From Nitratireductor aquibiodomus NL21 = JCM 21793 (GTDB lineage Bacteria; Pseudomonadota; Alphaproteobacteria; Rhizobiales; Rhizobiaceae): a stretch of DNA of 64,000 nucleotides. Under the pieces are notes generated by a model. The model made no database searches. It had not been told where the DNA came from and saw nothing but the letters and a program-made list of their open reading frames with translations. The position numbers and the translations under genes were made by a program. The stretch spans positions 1 to 64,000 of the forward strand of contig NZ_BAMP01000002.1 in the NCBI RefSeq assembly GCF_000615975.1. The letters run 5' to 3'. Shown piece by piece: positions 8,715 to 18,219 of the stretch. Numbering within the stretch: position 1 is the stretch's first letter; the number at the start of each line of letters is the position of its first letter.

Positions 8715-9395
8715 TTAATCAGACCGGGTGGTGGAGACCTGCGCGAAATGGTCGTCGGGCAGCGACTGGATCAGGGTTCTTGCGTTTTCGATATGGCCGA
8801 GCATCGCTGCTTCCGCGCCGGATGCATCATTGGCCTTTACGCATTCAGTCAGACGCTGGTGCTGCCGGTTGGTTTCAAACACCTGTTGCCTGTCCACCAG
8901 AATACGGAACTGCAGCCAATAGAGCGAGTTGGAGAGCCTCGTAAGTGTCTCGTTCAGAAGCGGGTTGTTCGCCGTCTCCCGAAACAGGCGGTGAAAGCGG
9001 GCGTTCAGCTCCGAGAACCGGTTCATGTCGCCCGCTTCTGCGGCGGTGTCCAGGCCGTGCTGAATGTCGATCAGGGAAGCGGGTGCCCGGTGAAGCGCGG
9101 GAAGGGCGAGTTTCACCGCGAGCGCTTCCAGTGCGCCACGCACCTGAAACAGATTGTCCACCTCGGGGCGTGAGAGCTGCCGCACGGCAACGCCGCGATG
9201 GGGTTCAGCCGAGAGGAGCCCGTCCGCAGTCAGACGGCGAAAGGCTTCGCGCAGGGAGGAGCGTGAGACGCCGAGCCGGCTGGTAAAATCACTCTCGGTC
9301 AGCCGCTGGCCGGGCACGAGCCGCCCGGTGCGCACGGCCTCTGTCACAGCGGTGGCAACGATCTCCACGGTGGATCGGGAATCGGTCTCTTCCAT
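8715..9395 (-). CDS. GntR family transcriptional regulator, FCD domain
   Basis: 226 residues. A winged helix-turn-helix occupies about 10-75 (GQRLTESDFTSRLGVSRSSLREAFRRL), followed by an all-helical FCD ligand-binding domain with the metal-ligand pattern in NARFHRLFRETANNP and HQRLTECV. It belongs to the FadR subfamily; effectors of this group are usually small organic acids. It lies upstream of the nitroreductase gene on the same strand with a perfect candidate operator between them, so it most likely controls that gene; whether it represses or activates is not visible. Confidence 0.88.
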   Translation of the reverse strand: MEETDSRSTVEIVATAVTEAVRTGRLVPGQRLTESDFTSRLGVSRSSLREAFRRLTADGLLSAEPHRGVAVRQLSRPEVDNLFQVRGALEALAVKLALPALHRAPASLIDIQHGLDTAAEAGDMNRFSELNARFHRLFRETANNPLLNETLTRLSNSLYWLQFRILVDRQQVFETNRQHQRLTECVKANDASGAEAAMLGHIENARTLIQSLPDDHFAQVSTTRSD

Positions 9396-9436
9396 TGGGA
9401 GACAGTGTGCCGGGAGCGACCGTCTGGCAAGCCTGT

Positions 9437-11092
9437 TCAGCGGCCGGCGGCGTGGCGTCCGGCGTTGCGGCCGGAAAAGATGCAGCCGCCCAGGAAGGTG
9501 CCTTCCAGTGCGTTGTAACCGTGATAGCCGCCACCGCCGAAGCCCGCCACCTCTCCGGCGGCGTAGAGACCGGGGATGGGCTCGCCGTCCGCATTCAGCA
9601 CCTGGCTGTCGAGATTGGTGTGCAGTCCACCCAGTGTCTTGCGGGTGAGGATGTGCAGCCGCACCGCGATCAGCGGCCCGCTGGCGGGATCAAGAATCCT
9701 GTGCGGTCGGGCTGTCCGCACCAGCCTGTCACCGAGATAGGCGCGTGCACCGCGAATGGCGGTCACCTGTGCGTCCTTGGAAAAGGCGTTGCCGATCTCG
9801 CGGTCGCGCGCGTCGATCTGCGCCTTGAGCCGGTCATGATCGATCAGCGGTTTGCCTGCGAGCGTGTTCATGGCTTCCACCAGTGATTTCAGATCGTCGC
9901 GGACGATGAAATCCTCACCTTTCTCCTTGAACGCTTCAACCGGTGGTGGCGCGCCCTTGCCGCGGCGGCTTTTCAAGACCTCGATCCAGCGCTTCGACGT
10001 CAGGTCCGGATTCTGCTCGGAGCCAGAGAGAGCGAACTCCTTCTCGATGATCTTCTGGGTCAGCACGAACCAGGAATAGTCGTAGCCGGTCCCAAGAATG
10101 TGCTTCAGCGTGGAGAGCGTGTCGAAACCCGGCATGCAGGGCGCGGGAAGGCGGTTGCCTTCGGCATCGAACCAGAGCGAAGAAGGGCCGGGAAGAATGC
10201 GAATGCCGTGATCGGGCCAGATTGGCGCCCAGTTCTTCACGCCTTCCGTATAGTGCCACATGCGATCGGTGTTGATGGTGGCCGCACCCGATTTTCGGGC
10301 AATGCCGATCATGCGGCCGTCGACATGATGCGGGACGCCGGCGATCATTGTCTTCGGTGCGGGGCCGAGCCGTTTCGTCGGCCAGTTTCTGCGCACCAGG
10401 TCCAGATTGCCGCCAATGCCGCCGGAGGCGACGATCACGGCATCGGCAGTGAACTCGAAATCGCCGACGATGTCGCGTCCTGACTTTTGACCGCGCTCCA
10501 CCGTCGAAGGTTCCAGGATTTCGCCCGCCACGCCGGAGATCGCGCCCTTCCGGCGTACAAGGCGGCTTGCCTGATGGCGAAACTTCATTGCAATGCGGCC
10601 GGTTTTGGCATGGGCGAGAATGCGCCTGGCGAAAGGCTCCACCACACCGGGGCCGGTTCCCCACGTGATGTGAAAGCGGGGTACCGAATTGCCGTGACCA
10701 TCGGCGAGGCTGCCGCCACGTTCCGCCCAGCCCACCACTGGGAACCAGCGCATGCCCATGGCATGGAGCCATGGACGCATCTCGCCGGCGGCAAAGTCGA
10801 TATAGGCTTCGGCCACCCTGCGGGGCCAGAAATCTTCTTCACGGTCGAACTGCGCCGAGCCCATCCAGTCCTGCAGGGCGAGTTCGCGGCTATCGGCGAT
10901 GCGCATCCGCCGCTGTTCGGGACTATCGACGAAGAAGAGCCCGCCCAGCGACCAGAAGGCCTGGCCACCGAGCCCGTTTTCGCCTTCCTGTTCAAGCAGT
11001 GCAACGCGCTTGCCGACGTCGGCCAGTTCGGCTGCCGCTACCAGTCCGGCGAGGCCGGCGCCGACGACGATCGCATCGAATTGATCAGCCAT
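9437..11092 (-). CDS. FAD-binding dehydrogenase (3-ketosteroid dehydrogenase / fumarate reductase flavoprotein family)
   Basis: 551 residues. The N-terminal dinucleotide-binding motif VVGAGLAGLVAAAELADVGKR is followed by the long insert typical of KstD-like FAD dehydrogenases. The C-terminal FAD segment reads GLYAAGEVAGFGGGG then GTFLGGCIFSGR. Start chosen at the ATG preceded by gggaggtgac, which places the Rossmann motif right at the N-terminus; the frame stays open another 285 bases upstream without family similarity. Substrate unknown; family members oxidise steroid-like or other saturated ring or acid substrates. It follows the M32 carboxypeptidase gene on the same strand after 80 bases. 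Confidence 0.87.
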   Translation of the reverse strand: MADQFDAIVVGAGLAGLVAAAELADVGKRVALLEQEGENGLGGQAFWSLGGLFFVDSPEQRRMRIADSRELALQDWMGSAQFDREEDFWPRRVAEAYIDFAAGEMRPWLHAMGMRWFPVVGWAERGGSLADGHGNSVPRFHITWGTGPGVVEPFARRILAHAKTGRIAMKFRHQASRLVRRKGAISGVAGEILEPSTVERGQKSGRDIVGDFEFTADAVIVASGGIGGNLDLVRRNWPTKRLGPAPKTMIAGVPHHVDGRMIGIARKSGAATINTDRMWHYTEGVKNWAPIWPDHGIRILPGPSSLWFDAEGNRLPAPCMPGFDTLSTLKHILGTGYDYSWFVLTQKIIEKEFALSGSEQNPDLTSKRWIEVLKSRRGKGAPPPVEAFKEKGEDFIVRDDLKSLVEAMNTLAGKPLIDHDRLKAQIDARDREIGNAFSKDAQVTAIRGARAYLGDRLVRTARPHRILDPASGPLIAVRLHILTRKTLGGLHTNLDSQVLNADGEPIPGLYAAGEVAGFGGGGYHGYNALEGTFLGGCIFSGRNAGRHAAGR

Positions 11093-11172
11093 GTCACCTC
11101 CCAAAGCGGCCGATGGCGAGTGTCGGCTGCTTTGGTGGGATGAGCAAGTGCGATTGAGCGCAGCCCCGGTGC

Positions 11173-12657
11173 CTATGCGCCGTAGCGCTGTTCCAGATGC
11201 CTTGTGAAATGCGCCGCATTGAGCGGCTCGCCGGTCGCCTGTTCGATCAGGTCCGGCGTGGAGAGCCGGGAGGCCTGCGACCAGATCTTTTCGCGCCGCC
11301 ATGCGTTCACCGCCTCGAACTGGCCCCGGGCGAACTGCTCGTTCACATCTGGAATATCCTTCTCGATCGCCGACCACTGCTGCGCGGCGATCATGGCGCC
11401 GAGCGTGTAGGAGGGGAAATAACCGAAGGCGGCGGAGGGCCAGTGGACATCCTGCATCGGCCCATCCTGCGGCGTGTCGATCGTTGACAGGCCAAGATAG
11501 GCTTTCATCTTTTCGTCCCAGGCTTCCGGCAGATCGCGGGCTTCGAGCCTGTCGGCGATCAGGTCCTGTTCCAATTCGAAGCGCAGGATGACATGCAGCG
11601 GATAGGTCACTTCGTCCGCATCAACACGGATCAGCCCGCGCTCGACATGGTGTACATGGGCGAGGATCTCGTCTTTCGACCATTTTTCGCCGAGATGCTT
11701 CTCCACCACCGGCAGCGCCCATTCCCAGAAAGCCGGGTTGCGGCCGATCTGTTTTTCGACAAACAGGCTCTGGCTTTCGTGCATCGCCATGCCCCGCGCC
11801 CTGCCGAGCGGCCAGTGCGCCCATTCGTGCGGCAGGTTCTGCTCATAGAGCGCGTGGCCGGTTTCATGCAGGATGCCCATCAGCGAAGAGAGAAACTCGT
11901 CGGTGCGATAGCGCGTGGTGATGCGCACATCGGTCGGAACGCCGCCGCAAAACGGGTGGTGCGAGACAGAGAGGCTGCCGCGTGTCAGGTCGAAACCGAC
12001 CGCCGCCATCATCGCCAGTCCAAGCTCGCGCTGCCGCTCGACCGGGTAATTTCCCGACAGCGGGCGCAGCGGATTCTTCGCCCGCTTCTTTTTCTGGATT
12101 TCCAGCGCGTTTGGGACGAAATCAACCAGAAACGCCTTCAAATTCTCGAAAACGGGAGCGATTTCCGCCGTTCTGTTGCCGGGGTCGAACTGCTCCATTA
12201 GCGCATCATACGGGTCGAGGCCGAGCACGTCGGAGCGACGCGCAGCCTCTTCCCTCGCCATCTCGATAACGCCTTCGAGTGCTGGCAGGAAGCCGGCCCA
12301 ATCGCCCTTCGGGCGCGCCTCGCGCCAAAGCTGTTCGCAGCGCATGCGAGTGCGGGTCTGGCGTTCCACGAAGTCCGAGGGCAGGCAGGTGAGGTTGATG
12401 TAGTGGCGGCGGAATTCCGCGACTGCCGTTTTCTGATCGGCGTTCAGGTCTTCCTGCCCGGCCGCCTCGATCCAGTCGGCGATTTCGGGTGCGGTCGCCT
12501 GACGATGCGCCATGCCGGCCAGCGTGGACATGGCCTCGGCACGTGCTTCGCCACCGCCGGGCGCCATATGCGTTGCCTCATCCGCACCGAGGATTGCCAG
12601 CGCATGGTCGAGCGCTTCCAGCCTGTGGCCAAGGTCATCGAGTTTCTGGAAGGACAT
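11173..12657 (-). CDS. M32 family metallocarboxypeptidase
   Basis: 494 residues, full length for the thermostable carboxypeptidase Taq (M32) family. The zinc motif is HETGH within LMGILHETGHALYEQNLP, followed by the family segment GMAMHESQSLFVEKQIGR, which supplies the third ligand region. It is a cytoplasmic enzyme expected to trim C-terminal residues from peptides. The ATG at 12657 follows tgaggagcttc; six extra residues upstream are less likely. It lies between the FAD dehydrogenase and the MotA/MotB-like pair, all on the minus strand, with no evident functional link. Confidence 0.92.
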   Translation of the reverse strand: MSFQKLDDLGHRLEALDHALAILGADEATHMAPGGGEARAEAMSTLAGMAHRQATAPEIADWIEAAGQEDLNADQKTAVAEFRRHYINLTCLPSDFVERQTRTRMRCEQLWREARPKGDWAGFLPALEGVIEMAREEAARRSDVLGLDPYDALMEQFDPGNRTAEIAPVFENLKAFLVDFVPNALEIQKKKRAKNPLRPLSGNYPVERQRELGLAMMAAVGFDLTRGSLSVSHHPFCGGVPTDVRITTRYRTDEFLSSLMGILHETGHALYEQNLPHEWAHWPLGRARGMAMHESQSLFVEKQIGRNPAFWEWALPVVEKHLGEKWSKDEILAHVHHVERGLIRVDADEVTYPLHVILRFELEQDLIADRLEARDLPEAWDEKMKAYLGLSTIDTPQDGPMQDVHWPSAAFGYFPSYTLGAMIAAQQWSAIEKDIPDVNEQFARGQFEAVNAWRREKIWSQASRLSTPDLIEQATGEPLNAAHFTRHLEQRYGA

Positions 12658-12711
12658 GAAGCTCCTCATACGCATGGAAGGAGAGCAGGGACAGCCCTGC
12701 AGAAGGAAAGA

Positions 12712-13743
12712 TCAACGCTCGGTAAGCTTCAGCTCGATGCGGCGGTTGCGGGCACGGGCTTCGGCGGTGTCTTCGGTGTCGAGCGGCTGATATTCGCCGA
12801 AGCCGGCGGCAACGAGCCGGTTCGCCGGCACGCCGTTTTCGATCAGGAACTTGACGACGGCCGTGGCGCGCGCGGTTGAAAGCTCCCAGTTGTCGCGGAA
12901 GCGTCCGGTGCCGGAAAGCGGCACGTCATCCGTATGGCCGTCGACGCGCAGAACCCAGTTGATTTCGGGCGGGATTTCTTTCTGCAGCTCGAGAATGGCG
13001 TCTGCCAGCTTGCGCATTTCCTCGCGGCCATTGGGATTGATCTCCGTGGCGCCGGAGGGGAACAGAACTTCCGACTGGAACACGAAACGGTCACCAACGA
13101 TGCGAATGTTTTCGCGGTCGGAGAGGATTTCGCGCAGACGGCCGAAGAAGTCGGAGCGATAGCGGTTCAGTTCCTGAACGCGCTGGGCCAGCGCCACGTT
13201 GAGGCGGCGCCCGAGATCGGCGATCTTGGTGCGGGATTCGCGGTCGCGCTCTTCAGAAACCTCAAGGGCGGCTTCCAGCGCGCCGATCTGTTTGCGCAGC
13301 GCTGAAATCTGCTGGTTCAGAAGCTCCACCTGCGACAGAGCGCGCTGACTGACCTGACGTTCTTCATCAAGGGCGCCGGAAAGTTCACCGATCCGGGCTT
13401 CGGCCTGCTCGCTCTGGCCGCTGCCGCTTGCCAGAATCTGTTCCAGCCGCGAGCGGTCGGCGCGAATGTCCTCGAGCGAAGCGCGCAGGTTGGCGATGGT
13501 GTCTTCGGCATCCTGGCTGTTGGCCTGCTCAAGAGCAAGAAGCTGCGTCAACTCGTTGATCTGCGCATTCAGCCGGTCGAGCACGGCATCCTTGCCGGTG
13601 ATTTCCTGGCTGAGGAAATACTGCGCCAGAACGAAGACGGAGAGCAGGAACATGATGGCGAGCAGCAGCGTCGCCATGGCATCCACGAAACCCGGCCAGT
13701 AATCGACCCGCCGGTCTGTGCGGCGTGCGCGGGCAAGCGCCAT
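12712..13743 (-). CDS. OmpA/MotB-like peptidoglycan-binding membrane protein
   Basis: 343 residues: a short basic cytoplasmic N-terminus, one membrane helix (about 22-45, with Asp21 at its start as in MotB/TolR stators), a long coiled coil (about 50-190) rich in Glu/Gln/Arg, and a C-terminal OmpA domain (about 205-340) with LRVDGHTDDVP, NWELSTARATAV and RNRRIEL. It probably binds the cell wall and partners with the MotA/TolQ-like protein encoded immediately upstream, which ends two bases before this start. No flagellar genes are nearby, so it is not taken as flagellar MotB. Confidence 0.88.
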   Translation of the reverse strand: MALARARRTDRRVDYWPGFVDAMATLLLAIMFLLSVFVLAQYFLSQEITGKDAVLDRLNAQINELTQLLALEQANSQDAEDTIANLRASLEDIRADRSRLEQILASGSGQSEQAEARIGELSGALDEERQVSQRALSQVELLNQQISALRKQIGALEAALEVSEERDRESRTKIADLGRRLNVALAQRVQELNRYRSDFFGRLREILSDRENIRIVGDRFVFQSEVLFPSGATEINPNGREEMRKLADAILELQKEIPPEINWVLRVDGHTDDVPLSGTGRFRDNWELSTARATAVVKFLIENGVPANRLVAAGFGEYQPLDTEDTAEARARNRRIELKLTER

Positions 13744-13744
13744 G

Positions 13745-14755
13745 TCAGCCTTCCCGCTTTTTCAGTGCAGCAGACAGTTTTTCGAGCGTGGCACGCATGG
13801 CTTTCTGTTCATCGGCCTGGGCTTCCACCCAGTCGCGCATCATCTGCTGTTCCTGGCGCATGTTCTTGACGAGGCCGGATATGCCTTCGGCGAGGTTGGC
13901 CATGGAGGCGGTCAGGCGGGGGCTGGACGTGCCTTCTTCCTGGGCTGCGCGCAGCTTGTCGGCAAGCTGCTGCATCTCCTCGGAAGCGCCGTTGCGGCCT
14001 TCGGAAAGATCCGAACCCAGATCCGTGACGGAGGAGAGCCAGTTTTCAAGCTCTGTGTAAAACCGGTTCTGGGCCCGGCCAGCCTGCAGGTCGAGAAAGC
14101 CCAGGATCAGTGAGCCGGAGAGGCCGAAGAGTGAGGAGGAGAAGGCCGTTCCCATGCCTTCCAGCGGCGCGGAAAGGCCGGATTTCAAAGCATCCAGAAC
14201 GTCGTTGGCATTGCCGGAGGCGGGGTCCAGGGACTGGATGGTGTCGCCGATGGAGCCGATGGTCTGCAAAAGACCCCAGAAGGTGCCGAGCAGGCCGAGA
14301 AAGACCAAAAGGCCGATCAGGTAGCGCGAGATGTCGCGGCTTTCATCAAGGCGTGTTGCGATGGAATCGAGAATGGAACGCATGGAGCTGGTCGACAGCG
14401 CCATGGAGGAGGCTCGGCTCAAAAGCGCTTTCATCGGTGCGAGCAGAACGGGATCGGATGCTTCCGAACCCGCACGGAAGGAGTTGACCCACCGCACTTC
14501 CCGAAACAGGCGCGTGACCTGCATGAAGGCAAGCAGAATGCCGATCAGGAGAACACCGAGGATCAGGCCGTTCAGGCCGGGGTTGGTCTGAAAGGCGGAA
14601 GCGATCTGCCGGTAGAGAATGGCGGCCACGAAGCCTGCTATCGCCAGAAAAACCAGCATGGAATAGAGGAAGACCTGCGGGCTCGAGAGCGTGTGCGGGT
14701 CGTAATCGAGCCCAACGGATGGTTCGGCGTCCTCACGCGATTTCAGCAAGGCCAT
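13745..14755 (-). CDS. MotA/TolQ/ExbB-like proton channel family protein
   Basis: 336 residues with membrane helices near 30-55, 65-85, 150-170 and 195-230. The region LIGLLVFLGLLGTFWGLLQTIG and the later GLSAPLEGMGTAFSSSLFG match the MotA/TolQ/ExbB channel core. The C-terminus is a charged coiled coil (MANLAEGISGLVKNMRQEQQ). It is most likely the channel half of a two-gene stator with the OmpA/MotB-like protein that follows. The ATG at 14755 has a strong site (gaggagctg); a longer frame up to 14824 exists. The pair is separate from TolQR in the same window. Confidence 0.87.
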   Translation of the reverse strand: MALLKSREDAEPSVGLDYDPHTLSSPQVFLYSMLVFLAIAGFVAAILYRQIASAFQTNPGLNGLILGVLLIGILLAFMQVTRLFREVRWVNSFRAGSEASDPVLLAPMKALLSRASSMALSTSSMRSILDSIATRLDESRDISRYLIGLLVFLGLLGTFWGLLQTIGSIGDTIQSLDPASGNANDVLDALKSGLSAPLEGMGTAFSSSLFGLSGSLILGFLDLQAGRAQNRFYTELENWLSSVTDLGSDLSEGRNGASEEMQQLADKLRAAQEEGTSSPRLTASMANLAEGISGLVKNMRQEQQMMRDWVEAQADEQKAMRATLEKLSAALKKREG

Positions 14756-15002
14756 CAGCTCCTCGTATCCATTGCGGTGCAGAACCACTACTGATTCCTG
14801 TATCGCGCAGGATTCTAATCGCAAATATGACGAAATTGAAAGTCGCGCACAGCATCATGTGATGCCGGGATCAGCTATTGCCATCCTGAAGCCCGAGGAG
14901 TGACCGCAATGAGCCCGCCAAATCGCGCAGGCAGCGCCAGATGCCCTCGCTCTTCGGCACACTCAGGGTGAGGGCTGCGGATATGCCTGGTGGGTGTGTA
15001 GG

Positions 15003-15806
15003 TCAGCTCTTCTGGGGAGCGGGCCTGGCCAGGGTCTTGAGCAGGGCGCGGTGAATGGCTTCATTGCCGGCGACGATCTGGCCCGTGTCGAACATTTTGT
15101 CGCCGCCCTTTTTATCGCTGACAAACCCGCCGGCTTCGCGCACGAGGATGATGCCCGCTGCAATGTCCCAGGGGGAGAGCGTGTCTTCCCAGAAGCCGTC
15201 CATGCGCCCCGCGGCGACATAGGCGAGATCCAGCGCCGCCGAACCGAGCCGGCGGATGCCGGCCGTCTCGCCCATGACGTTGCGCAGGTCGAGAAGGGCG
15301 GTGCCATGATGGCCGCGTCCCAGATGCGGGATGCCCGTGCCGACAACCGCGTCGGACAGCCTGCTGCGGGCCGCAACGCGTAGGCGGCGGTCGTTCAGGA
15401 AAGCGCCACCACCGCGTTCGGCAGTGTAAAGCTCGTCCATCGCAGGGTTGTAGATCACACCGGCGACGATCTGCCCCTGACGCTCCAGGGCAATCGAGAT
15501 CGAGAAGATCGGGATGCCGTGCAGGAAGTTCGTCGTGCCGTCGAGCGGATCGACAATCCAGCGGTGCTGCGGGTCGTCACCCTCGACCGTGCCGCTCTCC
15601 TCCATAAGGAAGGAATAGCCCGGACGGGCACGCGCCAGCTCGGCGTGGATGATTTCCTCGGCCTTGCGGTCGGCCTGGCTCACATAGTCACCGGGGCCTT
15701 TCAGCGAAACCTGCAGGTTCTGCACCTCGCCGAAATCGCGTGCGAGGGAGCGGCCTGCCTTCATGGCAGCCTGAACCATGACATTGATGATCGCCGAACG
15801 GGCCAT
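15003..15806 (-). CDS. suhB: inositol monophosphatase family protein
   Basis: 267 residues. The Mg2+-dependent phosphatase motifs are all present: MEESG (about 69), WIVDPLDGTTNFLHG (83-97) and LSPWDIAAGIILVREAGG (about 215). It is the SuhB/IMPase type, hydrolysing inositol-1-phosphate or similar sugar phosphates; in E. coli SuhB also acts in rRNA antitermination, which cannot be assumed here. It is 51 bases downstream of efp on the same strand, a common arrangement in rhizobia and probably an operon. Confidence 0.9.
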   Translation of the reverse strand: MARSAIINVMVQAAMKAGRSLARDFGEVQNLQVSLKGPGDYVSQADRKAEEIIHAELARARPGYSFLMEESGTVEGDDPQHRWIVDPLDGTTNFLHGIPIFSISIALERQGQIVAGVIYNPAMDELYTAERGGGAFLNDRRLRVAARSRLSDAVVGTGIPHLGRGHHGTALLDLRNVMGETAGIRRLGSAALDLAYVAAGRMDGFWEDTLSPWDIAAGIILVREAGGFVSDKKGGDKMFDTGQIVAGNEAIHRALLKTLARPAPQKS

Positions 15807-15857
15807 GGGGGAAGAGCCTTTGTGACTTGAAGTTTCGGTAAGCGCGCCGGGCGGACG

Positions 15858-16421
15858 TTATTCGCCGCGGCGCAGATAGGTGATTTCGTTGGTGTCGACC
15901 ACGATCTTCTCGCCGGCCTCGATGAAAGGCGGGACCATGACGCGCACGCCATTCTCAAGCACGGCCGGCTTGTAGGAGGAGGCTGCCGTCTGGCCTTTCA
16001 CCACGGGATCCGCTTCAGCGATCGTGAGCGTGACCTGATCAGGCAGGGAAATGCCGATGGGCTTTTCTTCATAGAGTTCCACGGTCACGGTCATGCCATC
16101 CTGCAGGAACGCGGCGCGATCGCCGACGAAATCCTTCTGCAGTTCAAGCTGTTCGTAGGTTTCGGAATCCATGAACACCAGCGCATCTTCCTGTTCATAG
16201 AGGAAGCTGAAGTCCTTCTGCTCGAGGCGCACGCGCTCGACCGTCTCGGCCGCGCGGAAGCGCTCGTTGAGCTTGGTGCCGTCGATCAGGTTCTTCAGCT
16301 CGACCTGGTTGTATGCGCCGCCCTTGCCGGGTTTCACAGCGTTGGTCTTAACTGCAACCCAGAGGCCGCCATTGTGCTCAATGACGTTACCGGGGCGGAT
16401 TTCGTTGCCGTTGATTTTCAT
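15858..16421 (-). CDS. efp: translation elongation factor P
   Basis: 187 residues, the standard three-domain EF-P. It relieves ribosome stalling at polyproline. The modification loop reads [13 protein letters not shown] with the modifiable lysine at 33 (counting Met), so a lysine-type modification system is expected. The C-terminus reads [14 protein letters not shown]. It is followed on the same strand by the inositol-phosphatase gene. No epmA/epmB modification gene is in the window. Confidence 0.97.
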   Translation of the reverse strand: MKINGNEIRPGNVIEHNGGLWVAVKTNAVKPGKGGAYNQVELKNLIDGTKLNERFRAAETVERVRLEQKDFSFLYEQEDALVFMDSETYEQLELQKDFVGDRAAFLQDGMTVTVELYEEKPIGISLPDQVTLTIAEADPVVKGQTAASSYKPAVLENGVRVMVPPFIEAGEKIVVDTNEITYLRRGE

Positions 16422-16531
16422 GTGATCGTCCTGCGGGTCTCAAGCGCGCAGTCACGCGCAATTCGGCGCTTCCAAGACCATAAAACGGGGTTCAAGGCAA
16501 GCCGCGCGCCGGATTGTGATCCAGGAAAATC

Positions 16532-17569
16532 TCAGCGAAGCCGATTTGCGCGCTGGATCGCATCTTTCATTTCTTCCGGCGTGAGGCCGGCAAGGAAATC
16601 CTCGTTCTCGGGGTCAATGAGGCCAGCCCGGCGGGCGGAGACATACCAGGCCGCGCCCTCGATGACGTTTGCCTCAACCCCGACACCGGCACGGTAGAGC
16701 TTGGCAAGCCGGTTTTGTGCCGCGACATTGCCGCCTTCAGCCGCGCGCTTGAGCCAGCCGAAGCCGGCCTGCGTGTTGCGCGCGCCGCCGCGCCCTTCCA
16801 CCAGCCAGGTGCCGAGGTCCAGCTGCGCGGTGTCGAAGTTCTGCATTGCCGATCTCTCGAGCCAGCTCCGGGCGACTTTGTCATCTGCCTGCCGGCCGCC
16901 AAAGCCGTTGGCGTAAACTTGGGCCATGGCGTATTGCGCGTCGGCGAGACCGGCGTTGGCAGCCTTTTCGTAATAGCTCACCGCACGTTTCTGGCTTTCG
17001 AAGCTGGATTGCCGGTCGAGGATCATCTGGGCGAGATTGAACTGGGCGAGCCGGTTGCCCTTGTCCGCCGCAATCTGCATGAGCTCGAACGCCCGGTCCG
17101 TATCCTTTTCAACGAAGTTTCCGTCGAGCAGCATAAGCGCATACTGGAACTGGGCTTCAGGAACGCCCTGCTGTGCGGCTTTCGAATACCATTCTGCCGC
17201 TTTGGTGGCGCTGCGGGGCATGCCGAGGCCGCGCGCATAGATTTCGGCCACAAGGGTTTGCGCGGCTGCGTCGCCGGCTTCCGCACGCGGCAGCGCGAGA
17301 TTGTGCGCGGTGATGTAGTAGCCGCGCTGGAATGCACCATAGGCGGCGTCCGGCAGTTTGCCGAAACGATCCGGGTCCACCTGGTCGACCGTGGGGGCTG
17401 AAAGAGGACGGTCGCCCGGCGGTTGCAGGCGATCGGACATGCGCTCGCTTGCCTGAGGGGCGCCGGAGCCTGCCGTTTCCGGCTCGACATTGCCGGCAGC
17501 GCGCGCGTTTCCCGCAAGCCCGCAAAATGCGGCGGCAAGGAGCAAGGCGGGAAGGAAACGTGGGCGCAT
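16532..17569 (-). CDS. secreted Sel1/TPR-repeat protein
   Basis: 345 residues with a signal peptide (MRPRFLPALLLAAAF, cleavage near ARA-AG). It contains about six Sel1-like repeats from residue 85 on, each with a pattern such as GDAAAQTLVAEIYARG, GVPEAQFQYALML, GNRLAQFNLAQM, GLADAQYAMAQVY and GNVAAQNRLAKLY. Such proteins act as periplasmic scaffolds for protein-protein contacts. The start is two bases from the stop of the thiamine-phosphate-synthase-like gene upstream, so the two are likely co-transcribed. Confidence 0.88.
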   Translation of the reverse strand: MRPRFLPALLLAAAFCGLAGNARAAGNVEPETAGSGAPQASERMSDRLQPPGDRPLSAPTVDQVDPDRFGKLPDAAYGAFQRGYYITAHNLALPRAEAGDAAAQTLVAEIYARGLGMPRSATKAAEWYSKAAQQGVPEAQFQYALMLLDGNFVEKDTDRAFELMQIAADKGNRLAQFNLAQMILDRQSSFESQKRAVSYYEKAANAGLADAQYAMAQVYANGFGGRQADDKVARSWLERSAMQNFDTAQLDLGTWLVEGRGGARNTQAGFGWLKRAAEGGNVAAQNRLAKLYRAGVGVEANVIEGAAWYVSARRAGLIDPENEDFLAGLTPEEMKDAIQRANRLR

Positions 17570-17571
17570 GA

Positions 17572-18219
17572 TCAGGCTCCCTCAACTTGCTGTGCGGCCC
17601 TGTCGAGGATGGAATTGGCTTCTGCCACCGCTGCCGCGGGATCGGTCTCATCGGCAAACACCGCGGCGCAGAGCGCGGTGAAATCCGAACCGCTTGCCGA
17701 GACCGGCTCGACAGAGGCAATGGTGTTGCCGCCCATCACGATGCAGGGAATTTCCACCATCTCGGACCACCAGGTGCCGAGGGTCAGATTGCGGGGATGA
17801 GGTTCGGGCTTGTTATCGTAGCCAAAGCGGCCGAAGAACAGATAGTCGGGCTGCAACTCTCCGTATTGAAGGGCGTCGTCGCGGGTTTTCATGCCGCCGA
17901 CCCCGATCATCATCCGGTCCTGATATTTCTCGATCACGTCGGCGAGCTCTTCGAGCGACCCCTCGACATGAATGCCGTCGGCCTTGACGCGGGCGGCGAT
18001 GCGCGGCGCGCCGGCGATCATCACCGCGACATTGCGGGCCTGTGCAATGGGGGTGAGGCGCTCGGCGCGGGCCTGGAAACTGACTTCATCCTGTCCGTAA
18101 TCGGGGATGATCAGCGAGGCGACGTCTCCCCCTGAGAGTGCGGCCTCCAGATGCGCTTCGTCATTGGCAGCCGTTTCGGGCGGCGGTGCGATCAATACGA
18201 GGCGGCAGCGATTGGTCAT
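17572..18219 (-). CDS. thiamine phosphate synthase-like (TMP-TENI) protein
   Basis: 215 residues with the TIM-barrel pattern of ThiE/TenI: CRLVLIAPP at the first strand, VAVMIAGAPRIAARVKADGIHVEG in the middle (matching the D-G-V/I-H element), IGVGGMKTRDDAL, YLFFGRFG and PCIVMGGNT near the end. ThiE couples the pyrimidine and thiazole phosphates; the divergence here (a long acidic N-terminal half, no other thi gene nearby, no TPP riboswitch upstream) makes the exact reaction uncertain. The ATG at 18219 has aggag 7 bases before it. Confidence 0.75.
   Translation of the reverse strand: MTNRCRLVLIAPPPETAANDEAHLEAALSGGDVASLIIPDYGQDEVSFQARAERLTPIAQARNVAVMIAGAPRIAARVKADGIHVEGSLEELADVIEKYQDRMMIGVGGMKTRDDALQYGELQPDYLFFGRFGYDNKPEPHPRNLTLGTWWSEMVEIPCIVMGGNTIASVEPVSASGSDFTALCAAVFADETDPAAAVAEANSILDRAAQQVEGA

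Noticed and set aside
12712-13743. Flagellar motB
   Set aside because: No flagellar genes nearby and a long coiled coil not found in MotB; annotated as a general OmpA/MotB-like protein.
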